Positions 27,179 to 35,541 of a DNA stretch of 64,000 nt are shown here, piece after piece; the first letter of the stretch is position 1, and each line of letters opens with the position of its first letter. The notes below the pieces were generated by a model. The model made no database searches and was not told the DNA's origin. It saw nothing but the letters and a program-made list of their open reading frames with translations. Position numbers and translations under genes: made by a program. Origin of the DNA: UBA1941 sp046329575 (GTDB lineage: Bacteria; Bacteroidota; Bacteroidia; Chitinophagales; LD1); the NCBI GenBank assembly GCA_046329575.1, contig JAXLUJ010000002.1, positions 310,001 to 374,000 of the forward strand, in the 5' to 3' direction.

Positions 27179-28381
27179 TTATTGCTTCTTAGAGAAAGGA
27201 CTGCGCAAAACGTATTCACGTGGTTTCAAACGAGAAGTGAAGAGACCCATTACCATATTTACCAAAGGATTGCGATGTTTTAAGTACCCATACATTGGAG
27301 CCGGAATAGCGCCAATGTTGCTTTTCATTTCAGGAGCCGTACGCCCGAAATGTAAACGACGAATATGATTTTCAATGGCAAATCGAACAATGTCATACAA
27401 CATTCGCTGATAAATGTTGTAATCTTTGTTCAGCGAATAGTCAATGCCGCAATAATGCACTTCACTGTGATGGGAAAGCCGGAATAATGACATAAAACCC
27501 ACCATTTTGCCGTCAAGAAAATAACCGAATAGTTGATACCGTTCGGGCATTAGCTTTTTTTGAAGAGAAAAGTATGCTGCCGGCAATCGGGCAATGTTGA
27601 ATGCTGCTTTTGAGGCTACGCCATTATACAAATCAAAAAGTTCGGCCTCGTGTGCAATAATTTCATGGTAGGTCATGTCGCGGCGTTCTAAGGCCGAACT
27701 GCCGTTGATAATCTTATTGGCACGAACTCGATACTTGGATGAAATGGCATTCAAATAATCATCGAAAACCTGCCACTGTTGAGGCAATTCCATTTCCATA
27801 TCTGCCTCTACAAAAATTCGCTTATAACATTGCTGAATAAACGCCTGATCGTAATTGCTGCCATTGTCATACATATCCGGAAGCAAGACCGATGAAATGT
27901 CCTTCCGTTTCTTTTTTATGGCTTGAATGGTTCGCAATAATAACTCAGTGCGCTCCTTTTCTCCAAAATGCGAAACAAAATAGGCACCTTTTTCTCCCGT
28001 AATAAAAAGGTTGCCGCTAACCAATAAACGAGTGTCGATCGCGTTAATCAACTTTTTTGCAAAGGGGAAAATTAAACGCTTCCCCAAACTGTTCGCTTCA
28101 GGAAAATACGGCACCAGATTCTTTCCCATAAACCGAACTACCTGGAAGTAGCAGATCCCAACTACACCACCATCTTTTCGAACCAATGCATAAATAAATT
28201 CCATGCCGTTGGTACGTACTTCTTCTAAAAGACGAAGGTAGCTGCGATCGAGCAGGGGATTGTTTTCAGGTACCAATTTGTACCAATCTGATTCACGTAC
28301 GCCATCAATGCTTTCGTGTAATTCGAATTCGAAGGATGCGTCGGTAGATAAATCTCCGGCCTGGCTGCAACAAATAATCAT
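27179..28381 (-). CDS. FemAB/GNAT-like acyltransferase (Acetyltransf_6-type)
   Basis: 400 residues. Two GNAT-like halves: an N-terminal one with FELHESIDGV, MEFIYALVRKDGGVVGICYFQ, and a C-terminal one with YFLDGKMVGFMSLF, ALEN-like FAIENHIRRLHFGRTAPEMKS. The arrangement fits FemAB-like peptidyl- or aminoacyltransferases and the Acetyltransf_6 group, which in some bacteria add amino acids to envelope molecules. No signal peptide. The substrate is unknown. Upstream is a terminator-like inverted repeat, so it has its own promoter; a TATTTTTA box lies about 17 bases before the ATG. Confidence 0.65.
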   Translation of the reverse strand: MIICCSQAGDLSTDASFEFELHESIDGVRESDWYKLVPENNPLLDRSYLRLLEEVRTNGMEFIYALVRKDGGVVGICYFQVVRFMGKNLVPYFPEANSLGKRLIFPFAKKLINAIDTRLLVSGNLFITGEKGAYFVSHFGEKERTELLLRTIQAIKKKRKDISSVLLPDMYDNGSNYDQAFIQQCYKRIFVEADMEMELPQQWQVFDDYLNAISSKYRVRANKIINGSSALERRDMTYHEIIAHEAELFDLYNGVASKAAFNIARLPAAYFSLQKKLMPERYQLFGYFLDGKMVGFMSLFRLSHHSEVHYCGIDYSLNKDYNIYQRMLYDIVRFAIENHIRRLHFGRTAPEMKSNIGAIPAPMYGYLKHRNPLVNMVMGLFTSRLKPREYVLRSPFSKKQ

Positions 28382-28408
28382 GCGTTCTAGTCGGGGTAAA
28401 AATAAACG

Positions 28409-28460
28409 TTTATGCCGGAAAGACGATTCAGCAATGCTTTCATAGTATTTCCGGCATAAA
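28409..28460 (-). terminator. hairpin with perfect 13-base arms, terminator-like, downstream of the T9SS cargo gene
   Basis: TTTATGCCGGAAA at 28409-28421 and TTTCCGGCATAAA at 28448-28460 are exact inverted repeats, with a 26-base loop. In the minus direction it follows the T9SS protein stop at 28475 and is trailed by CGTTTATTTTTACC, a partial U run. A terminator is likely; a decayed mobile-repeat end is an alternative. Confidence 0.55.
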
Positions 28461-28474
28461 AGATTTATGTCTTT

Positions 28475-31339
28475 TTAGCGTTTTGCGAACCGTAAGTTCT
28501 GATTGCCAATACGTAAAATGTACATACCTTCAGGTAAATTTCCGGTAGCAATCATTGTTTTTTCATTTTGAACAGCCTGAGAAATTACCAATTTCCCAAA
28601 CATGTCGAAAATCTGAATTTGCTGCGTGCGAAGTTGTTCGTTGGAAATATGTACGATCAGTTCATCGGTAACCGGATTGGGAGCAATTTGCAATCCGGTG
28701 TTTTGAATATCTGCGATTCCATTTACAACTACGTGAATTGAAGAAGAGGTATTGGAACAAATTCCGTTAGAGATTTGAACCGAATAGTCGCCAGTGGTAA
28801 CAGCCGTAAGAGAGTTGGAAGCTGAGGTACTGAGCGCATTTCCATTTAGTAGCCATTGATATGAACTGTAACCACCGGTGGCCACTACCGTATTTCCTGA
28901 TGCTACGATAGTGATAACCGGTAATGAAGAAACGCTTAATTGAAGTGTTACCACGCTATCGCAACTTCCTGCGCCGGCAATGGTATCGCGATACGTACCT
29001 GCCACTGTGATTTGCTGGCCATTAAAAGTAATGGATGATCCACTACAGATAGTGGTATCAATTTGAGCGGTCACATAGTTTGAAACGGTGAGTGTAAGCG
29101 TTATAACGCTGTCGCAACCTGCAGCATTTGGTATAGTGTCTCTATAAACGCCGCTGCTATTCAGATTGGTGTTGTTAAAGAAATAGGACTGACCGTTGCA
29201 AATTCCTTTTTGTATAGAGGATGATGTAGGTGTGGCTACATTAAGGTGCAGCGTAACCACGCTATCGCAACCGGCGCCATTAAGTAACGTAGCGCTGTAT
29301 GTTCCTGAAGTGGAATAGCTATTTCCATTAAAAGTAAATGAACTTCCCTGGCAAATATTTTGATTCAACGTAGTTGCCGATTTGGAGTTCACGGTAAGTT
29401 GCAGAATGGCCACACTATCGCATCCCAGTGCATTAAGCAAGGTATCGCGGTAGGTTCCCGCCACGCTATATGATTTTCCATTGAACGAATACGACTGGCC
29501 TTGGCAAATACTTTGCGATGTAGTGCTGGATGAATTGTTTTTTACACTAAGATTTAATGTAATTAAACTATCACAGCCTGCCGCATTGGTCAATGTATCG
29601 AAGTAAGTTCCGGTGGCACTTAAATTCGATCCGTTGAAGAAGAAGGTATGCCCTGAACAAATTTGTTGGTTGATGGTGGCTGACGATTTTTGCTTCACCG
29701 TTAAATTCAAGGTTACAATGCTGTCGCAACTTCCCGCTACGGTAAAGGTATCTTTATAAACCCCGGTGGTGGTGAGGTTTTGACCATTGAAGAAATAACT
29801 TTGACCTTGACAAATTCCTGCTGATACGGTACCGGAAGTAAAGGTATTGATAGAAAGATTTAGCGTTAAAATGCTATCGCAACCGGCTGCATTTAACAAG
29901 GTGTCGAGATAGGTGCCGGCAACAGTTCGATTGGCGCCATTAAAGAAATACGATTGTCCGCTGCAGATACTTTTGTTGATAGTGCCCGAGGTTTTCGCTT
30001 TAACAATCAGATTCAATGTGATGAAACTATCGCAACCGGCTGCGTTTACCAAAGTATCAAGATAGGTGCCCGCCACGGTTCGATTTGCGCCATTGAAGAA
30101 GTAGGACTGGCCCTGGCAAATCGACTGCGTTACTGTTGCAGCGGTAGGATTTTTCAATGATAAATTGAGAGTAAGAATACTATCGCATCCTGCGGCATTC
30201 AAAAGTGTATCGAGATAAGTGCCGGGCGCGGTTCGGTTTCCGCCATTGAAAAAATAGGTTTGCCCCGGGCAAACGGATTGATTGATGGTGCCCGCAGTTT
30301 TTGCTTTTACGGTGAGGTTAAGCGTAACCACACTATCGCATCCTACGGTGTTGGTGAACGTATCCAGATAGGTTCCGGCGGTGGTTCGGTTCACACCATT
30401 GAACAGGTAGGATTGCCCCTGACAAATGGATTGATTGATCGTGCCTGTTGACTTGGCTTTCACAACCATGGTAATAACATTTGAGGTGGCGGGATTATTG
30501 GTAACACCGGCAATAGATGAGGTCATCACGCAGGTAACCTGCTGGCCGTTCGTAAGTGTTGATGAACTATAAGTGGGCGAATTAGACCCAACCGTTGCTC
30601 CATTCACTTTCCAGGAGTAAGTAGGTGTTCCTCCATTGGTTGGAACGGCGGTGAATGTAATATTTGAACCGGCACAACTGTTGTTGGAACCGCCGGTAAT
30701 TGAAATAGCCACTGAAGCTACTAAAGGCGCTGCTGCCGCTTCTGTAATGGTTATTGGGGTTGCAGTTTGGGCTTTATCGCCACTTGAACCACCGTTTCCA
30801 TTGCATGCATTTATGATTCCATAAAATTTTACCGAACCGGTTCCGGCTGCGGGTGCTGTCCATGGAATTACTTCTACATAAGTAGTACCGTTACCACCTG
30901 TACCGGTAGTGGCGTTAATAGTGAAACTATGTTCAATGAATGGAATGGGAAGACCTGAAGCAGAGGTTGGCGTATTTTTTACCGACGTAGGCAAAGTGGT
31001 TCCCCATGTGCCCGCCTGAGCAGCCGATCCGCCTCCTGCGCCGGCTAATTTTACTGCACCTAACTGAAAACCGAACTTTGGCCAGTTTGTAGTGCCTGCA
31101 TTCGTTGCCCGAATTCGAACGGTGTATGACATACCCGGGAAATAACGGGTAACGGGAACTCCGGCTGAATCGAGCTCTACTGTAGTGCCCAAATTTGTAG
31201 TGGAACCATGACACGAACAGCCCGAACTGCCTGTTGCACCAGTCCCATCACTGCCGTGGAATGCATAGCCATTGTCGTAACTGCTCAGCGCAAAAGCTAA
31301 GCAATAAGCGAATAGGGCAAGTGTTATCTTGTTTTTCAT
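28475..31339 (-). CDS. secreted T9SS cargo with choice-of-anchor V domain, ten 51-residue repeats and type A C-terminal signal
   Basis: 954 residues from ATG 31339. Signal peptide MKNKITLALFAYCLAFALSS. Then a choice-of-anchor V/reelin-like domain with GSSGCSCHG (a Cys-x-Cys-His variant of the family's cysteine motif), an Ig-like segment (about residues 245-300), ten tandem repeats of about 51 residues (residues 304-815), another Ig-like domain (YSSYQWLLNGNAL), and a type A CTD (LQIAPNPVTDEL ... GMYILRIG) of about 75 residues. Expected to cross the outer membrane by T9SS and remain on the surface or be released. An earlier in-frame start adds 39 residues that do not form a signal peptide. Confidence 0.87.
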   Translation of the reverse strand: MKNKITLALFAYCLAFALSSYDNGYAFHGSDGTGATGSSGCSCHGSTTNLGTTVELDSAGVPVTRYFPGMSYTVRIRATNAGTTNWPKFGFQLGAVKLAGAGGGSAAQAGTWGTTLPTSVKNTPTSASGLPIPFIEHSFTINATTGTGGNGTTYVEVIPWTAPAAGTGSVKFYGIINACNGNGGSSGDKAQTATPITITEAAAAPLVASVAISITGGSNNSCAGSNITFTAVPTNGGTPTYSWKVNGATVGSNSPTYSSSTLTNGQQVTCVMTSSIAGVTNNPATSNVITMVVKAKSTGTINQSICQGQSYLFNGVNRTTAGTYLDTFTNTVGCDSVVTLNLTVKAKTAGTINQSVCPGQTYFFNGGNRTAPGTYLDTLLNAAGCDSILTLNLSLKNPTAATVTQSICQGQSYFFNGANRTVAGTYLDTLVNAAGCDSFITLNLIVKAKTSGTINKSICSGQSYFFNGANRTVAGTYLDTLLNAAGCDSILTLNLSINTFTSGTVSAGICQGQSYFFNGQNLTTTGVYKDTFTVAGSCDSIVTLNLTVKQKSSATINQQICSGHTFFFNGSNLSATGTYFDTLTNAAGCDSLITLNLSVKNNSSSTTSQSICQGQSYSFNGKSYSVAGTYRDTLLNALGCDSVAILQLTVNSKSATTLNQNICQGSSFTFNGNSYSTSGTYSATLLNGAGCDSVVTLHLNVATPTSSSIQKGICNGQSYFFNNTNLNSSGVYRDTIPNAAGCDSVITLTLTVSNYVTAQIDTTICSGSSITFNGQQITVAGTYRDTIAGAGSCDSVVTLQLSVSSLPVITIVASGNTVVATGGYSSYQWLLNGNALSTSASNSLTAVTTGDYSVQISNGICSNTSSSIHVVVNGIADIQNTGLQIAPNPVTDELIVHISNEQLRTQQIQIFDMFGKLVISQAVQNEKTMIATGNLPEGMYILRIGNQNLRFAKR
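28898..30431 (-). repeat. ten tandem 153-bp coding repeats
   Basis: Each unit codes about 51 residues of the form ICxGQSYFFNGxNxxxxG then TYxDTLxNAAGCDSxxTLN, with one Cys near each end. Ten units are in phase. Units 2 to 4 are nearly identical at both protein and DNA level, while units 7 to 10 are more diverged, so copy number has probably changed recently at the N-terminal side of the array. Confidence 0.88.
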
Positions 31340-31496
31340 AAATGGGGTTTGTAATGTTTTGATTTCTATGTAAATATAGAAAATGTTGGTAGCTACAACA
31401 ATCGCTTTTTTTATTTTGGCAGGATTCCGATCGCTATTGGCTGAAAGCGTTTGCACGCGCCATTTTCAAAATTTACTTTCACCAAAAAAATTTTAG

Positions 31497-33617
31497 ATGC
31501 GAGCATTGCTTTTGGTGTTTTTATGTTTCCCGATTTTACTTTTTTCTGAATCCCATTCTTTTCCCAAAATAGATCCAGCGGCCATTACGATTGTTCGCGA
31601 CAGTTTTGGTACGCCTCATATTTTTGCAAAAACTGATGCTGAGGTAGCTTATGGACTGGCGTGGGCCAATGCGGAAGATGCTTTTTTGGAAACGCAGAAT
31701 TTGGTGTATGCCGCAAAAGGTTTTATGGGCAGAAAAAGCGGTATTGAAGGCGTAAAGGCCGATTTTTTTGTGCATGCCATTGGCGCGCGAAAAATTGTTG
31801 AAGAACGATATGCTTCAGACCTCACCCCCGAATTTTTAAAATATCTGGATGGTTTTGTTCAAGGTTTGAACTCGTATGCAGCGGCGCACCCTGCTGAAGT
31901 TAAAGTTCGGAAAGCATTTCCTGTTACTGATAAAGATGTGCTTACCGCTTATGTTATCGTAATGAGTTACCTGGTAGGCGTCCAAAGCGAAGTTGGTGAT
32001 GCTGTTGGCGGAAAATATGATCAGAGCAACGTAGATTTTCATACTACACCAACAGTTGGTTCGAACGCTTATGCCTGCAACCCTGTAAAAACAGTGGATG
32101 GTAAAACGTATCTCTGCATCAATCCGCATATCGCTATGAACGGGGCTTTTAGTTTTTATGAGGCGCATTTGCAAAGTGAAGAGGGATTAGCCATGGTGGG
32201 CAATATGTTTCAGTTTGGTACCTCACATGCCATGGGAACTAATCCTCATTTGGGTTGGGGATTCACCTGGAATTATTTCGACAGGGTAGATGTTTTTCGT
32301 TTGCATACCGATAAACACAAAAAAGGAAAGTACGAGTTTGATGGAGAATGGTTGAAAATGGAAAAGCGGCCGGTTTGGCTAAAAGTGAATTTGTCGAAAA
32401 AGGGAAAGTTTGTGCTACCGGTTCGGAAAATGACGTACTGGACGAAGTATGGTTGTACATTGAAGAGCGACAAAGCCGATCTTTTCTACGCTATCCGCTA
32501 TCCTGCCAATATGAATATCAAGGCCGGGCAGCAATTGTATGAAATGGCCCGAAGCAAAAACTATCAGGAGTTTTGGCAGGCGTTGCGCCATAATCATGCT
32601 ATTGCGCTTTTCAATATGGTGTATGCCGACGAGAAGAACAACATTTTTTATTTATCGCATGGCGAAATGCCCGATCGCAAAAATCAAACCTTCAATTGGA
32701 AGGGTGTAGTGCCTGGAAATTCGTCACAAACCTTGTGGACCTCACTTATTCCAATAGATAGTATGCCGCATGTAATTAATCCGAAAAGCGGGTATGTTTT
32801 TAATGCTAACAATAATGTGTATTCCGCTACTGCTGAAGGGGAGAACGATAATCCCGTTCGTCTTCCGGCGAATGTGAACGAGCGTGCAGGCGATAACAAT
32901 CGCGCCGAACTGTTAAAGGCATTTTTTAAAGAACATGATAAGGTTACTTTCGAAGCATTTGAGAAAGTTAAGTTTGGTACCCGTTTTCCTAAAGAAAGTG
33001 TTTTTTTGAAAAGTCTGGAACCATTGTGGACGCTTAAGCCTGAGGCGAAAGACAGCATTTCAGATATTACCTCCATCATTCAAAATTGGGATCGCAATAC
33101 TGATACCGGGTCAACAGCTACCGCGGCGTTTGCTGCATTCATCAACGAAATTTGGGACAAAAGAGGATATGACGACGAGCAATTCGTTACCGGATTTAAG
33201 CTTACACCTGATGAAACGGTGAAGTGTTTGAAAGACGCGAAAAAATATTTGCTCGAAACCTTTGGTGCACTGGAAATGCCTTGGGGTAGCATTCATCGTC
33301 TTCGCCGTGGCGACCGATCGTTACCAATGCCAGGTTTTCCGGATTTGCTTTCGCCAAGCTATCCGAAGCCATACAAAATCAATGGCAAAGTTGAACTGAA
33401 TCCCGAGTATGGCGATACCTACACTATGTTTGTACGTTATGGGAAAAATGGCGCTGAAGAAATAGAGACGTTAATGCCTTTGGGCAATTCTGTAAATCCT
33501 GCCAGTAAACATTATAACGATCAGATGGAGAATTTTTTGGCTCGTAAAATGAAAAGGCAATCGTTCGATCAGCAATTCTGGATGAATCACGCTGAAAGTG
33601 TGTATCACCCGAAGTAA
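31497..33617 (+). CDS. penicillin-acylase-family N-terminal nucleophile hydrolase
   Basis: 706 residues. Signal peptide (LLLVFLCFPILLFSES). The pre-protein layout of an acylase is visible: a short alpha part with VRDSFGTPHIFAKTDAEVAYGLAWANAEDAF, then a linker, then the beta part beginning VGSNAYAC with the catalytic Ser189-Asn190. GTSHAMGTNPHLGWGFTWNYFD (shown here in two parts) supplies the oxyanion region. Such enzymes cleave amide bonds of penicillins, acyl-homoserine lactones or lipopeptides; substrate unknown. Exported. The last base of its stop abuts the ceramidase-like gene's stop. Confidence 0.85.
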   Translation: MRALLLVFLCFPILLFSESHSFPKIDPAAITIVRDSFGTPHIFAKTDAEVAYGLAWANAEDAFLETQNLVYAAKGFMGRKSGIEGVKADFFVHAIGARKIVEERYASDLTPEFLKYLDGFVQGLNSYAAAHPAEVKVRKAFPVTDKDVLTAYVIVMSYLVGVQSEVGDAVGGKYDQSNVDFHTTPTVGSNAYACNPVKTVDGKTYLCINPHIAMNGAFSFYEAHLQSEEGLAMVGNMFQFGTSHAMGTNPHLGWGFTWNYFDRVDVFRLHTDKHKKGKYEFDGEWLKMEKRPVWLKVNLSKKGKFVLPVRKMTYWTKYGCTLKSDKADLFYAIRYPANMNIKAGQQLYEMARSKNYQEFWQALRHNHAIALFNMVYADEKNNIFYLSHGEMPDRKNQTFNWKGVVPGNSSQTLWTSLIPIDSMPHVINPKSGYVFNANNNVYSATAEGENDNPVRLPANVNERAGDNNRAELLKAFFKEHDKVTFEAFEKVKFGTRFPKESVFLKSLEPLWTLKPEAKDSISDITSIIQNWDRNTDTGSTATAAFAAFINEIWDKRGYDDEQFVTGFKLTPDETVKCLKDAKKYLLETFGALEMPWGSIHRLRRGDRSLPMPGFPDLLSPSYPKPYKINGKVELNPEYGDTYTMFVRYGKNGAEEIETLMPLGNSVNPASKHYNDQMENFLARKMKRQSFDQQFWMNHAESVYHPK

Positions 33618-35396
33618 TTAACGCTTCCCTTTGCGTTCCATTCGCAAATACCAATTTCGCTTATAGAATGGATAAAGATTTAGTTCTTCCTCGGTAAAGT
33701 CGGGCGGCAAATTGTCCTGAACAATGTTTCGGTCTTCCTTCGGTTTCAGCATTGCTTTTGCCAACTGATCGAATTTCGTTTGCAGTGCAGCCAGCGTCCA
33801 TTCACCAAAAACGGTGTGGCCGCCTTCATACATTTGTACCTGATATTCTTCGTAAGTAGTCACATAACCGCTATAGCCGTTGGAATATGGCGCCAGAATT
33901 ACGGTTTGCACGCCGCGCCCTTCCAGGCGTTTTTCCAATGAAGCCCGCAGCCGTTTAGCTGCAATAGTGGTAATTTCAAAAGGGAATCCCGCAATAGCCA
34001 CATCGCCAATGATGGCCAGTTGCAACGGTAAGATTTTAGCCGTCCAGGGTTTGTCTTTGTACCCAATCTTTTTGAAAAACACTTTTATCGATTCGATACT
34101 GGGGTCAATCCAGGCCGGAAGAATAATGCGATCAATATGCTTGGTGCCAAGAACGCGCCGGGCGTGCGTTTCCATCAAGATGTCCTTCTTACCTTGTGTT
34201 TCATACTTTCGAAGTACGGCGGTTCGGTACTTTTCATTCTTGAATTTAGCCAAGGTAAGTTCAAATAGTTTCACGGCGCGGATGGCTACTTTACAAACCG
34301 CAACTATTATGGGGTGGGCGCCCGGGCCATCCACCATAGCACCGCCAAAAAATGCAATGCCCTGACTGGCAGGACCGGTGCGCGCATCAATTTTATCATT
34401 GGCAAATTCAGGATCACAATTTACATCACCAAAATTCACATACAACATTCCATAATCAATTTCATCGCTTAGTAATTTCCCTTTCGAATCGGCTTCATGG
34501 AAAAGTTCCAGCGCTTTTTCGCATTGAAGATTGCCGTTGTAGCGCGCGCTTTCAAAGTCATCTTCAAACATACCGTCCCATTTACCGCGCTGGAATGGCC
34601 GCTTGGGATTGTGTTTGAACCTTGGCGTTACATCGCCGCAAATGCCCTGCGCAAAAGCGCCAACAAAATTTTCAAGTCCTTGAGCCACCATTTCTTTTTC
34701 AAAAAATGCGGCTGCATAACCTTTGTTATCGGAGCAAAGTTTGTGGTTGTCGTTAGAAATGCTGGTGGTGTGCACGCCAAACCAGTTTACTTCACCAATG
34801 GCTCTTCCATTGGCATCACTGAATTTCAGCAGTTGCATTTCACGGTTCACGCCGCGATTGGCCGTATGCTGGGTAATTTTTTCAGTCACCTCAGGATTCT
34901 GGTTATACTGATGTATAGAACGATTAAACGATACATTTTTCTCAAGATCAATATTTCCTGCATGGAAAGCAATCTTACCCGGTTCCAGATTTTGTTCTGC
35001 AGCAATGATGGCTTCCGTTACGCCGCTTACCAATTTCTGATAAACTTCCATTACAAAACCCGGGATGCTGATATTATAAAGACCGTAGTAGGAATATCCT
35101 CCCGGGCCGCTGTGCGTATGCTGCGCCATCAACAACAGATTGTCGTCTTCATAGCCAAATTCAGGATGTAATTTCTTCAATTCTTTCAAAACCCCTTTTT
35201 TCAGCGCAATGGTGATAAAGCCCAATTCACAAACTACGATTGCTATTTTTCGGGAGCCATTATTAATTACGAAAGCCCGTGCAAAAAGCGGCGTTTCGAT
35301 ACTTTCCATAGTGTTAAAGTACAGACCATAACCCAGCATGCCGCAACCTTTTACGAATGCGGTGATATCGGCCTTAGCGGTTCCTATTTTCATCAT
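33618..35396 (-). CDS. neutral/alkaline ceramidase-family amidase with a Ser-to-Thr change at the nucleophile
   Basis: 592 residues. Matches the neutral ceramidase family (N-acyl-sphingosine amidohydrolase). Zinc-site His93 and His95 in AQHTHSGPGG and His209 in NWFGVHTTS are present. The hexapeptide usually written GDVSPN, which holds the catalytic Ser, here is GDVTPR at residues 254-259, so Thr257 replaces Ser. There is no signal peptide at the MMKIGTAKAD start; the enzyme may be cytosolic. The start lies four bases after a TAAATTCG box. Natural substrate unknown; Bacteroidota make sphingolipids, so a ceramide or related N-acyl lipid is plausible. Confidence 0.8.
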   Translation of the reverse strand: MMKIGTAKADITAFVKGCGMLGYGLYFNTMESIETPLFARAFVINNGSRKIAIVVCELGFITIALKKGVLKELKKLHPEFGYEDDNLLLMAQHTHSGPGGYSYYGLYNISIPGFVMEVYQKLVSGVTEAIIAAEQNLEPGKIAFHAGNIDLEKNVSFNRSIHQYNQNPEVTEKITQHTANRGVNREMQLLKFSDANGRAIGEVNWFGVHTTSISNDNHKLCSDNKGYAAAFFEKEMVAQGLENFVGAFAQGICGDVTPRFKHNPKRPFQRGKWDGMFEDDFESARYNGNLQCEKALELFHEADSKGKLLSDEIDYGMLYVNFGDVNCDPEFANDKIDARTGPASQGIAFFGGAMVDGPGAHPIIVAVCKVAIRAVKLFELTLAKFKNEKYRTAVLRKYETQGKKDILMETHARRVLGTKHIDRIILPAWIDPSIESIKVFFKKIGYKDKPWTAKILPLQLAIIGDVAIAGFPFEITTIAAKRLRASLEKRLEGRGVQTVILAPYSNGYSGYVTTYEEYQVQMYEGGHTVFGEWTLAALQTKFDQLAKAMLKPKEDRNIVQDNLPPDFTEEELNLYPFYKRNWYLRMERKGKR

Positions 35397-35408
35397 TTAG
35401 CGAATTTA
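35397..35408 (-). promoter_or_regulatory. candidate leaderless promoter box of the ceramidase-family gene
   Basis: On the minus strand TAAATTCG (35408-35401), CTAA, then ATG 35396. Same spacing as the others. Confidence 0.45.
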
Positions 35409-35541
35409 GGAAAGCCAACAGTGTACTTTTTTCTTTTCAGCAAGCGACGGGTTTTTTTGGGTGAGTGAAGGAATAACCAGTGAAAGAAATGCATAAAATC
35501 ATCAATTGTGTTACTTTTCCATTTTAAAATTTCAATACAAA

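Noticed and set aside
28898..30431. Possible CRISPR array because of regular repeats
   Set aside because: The units are 153 bases, stay in one reading frame and code cysteine-paired protein repeats. There are no short palindromic repeats, unique spacers or cas genes.
34497..35171. Open frame of 224 codons on the plus strand opposite the ceramidase-like gene
   Set aside because: It is antisense to a gene with clear family motifs and has no recognisable motif, signal peptide or usable start context. Long antisense frames are expected opposite well-biased coding sequence.
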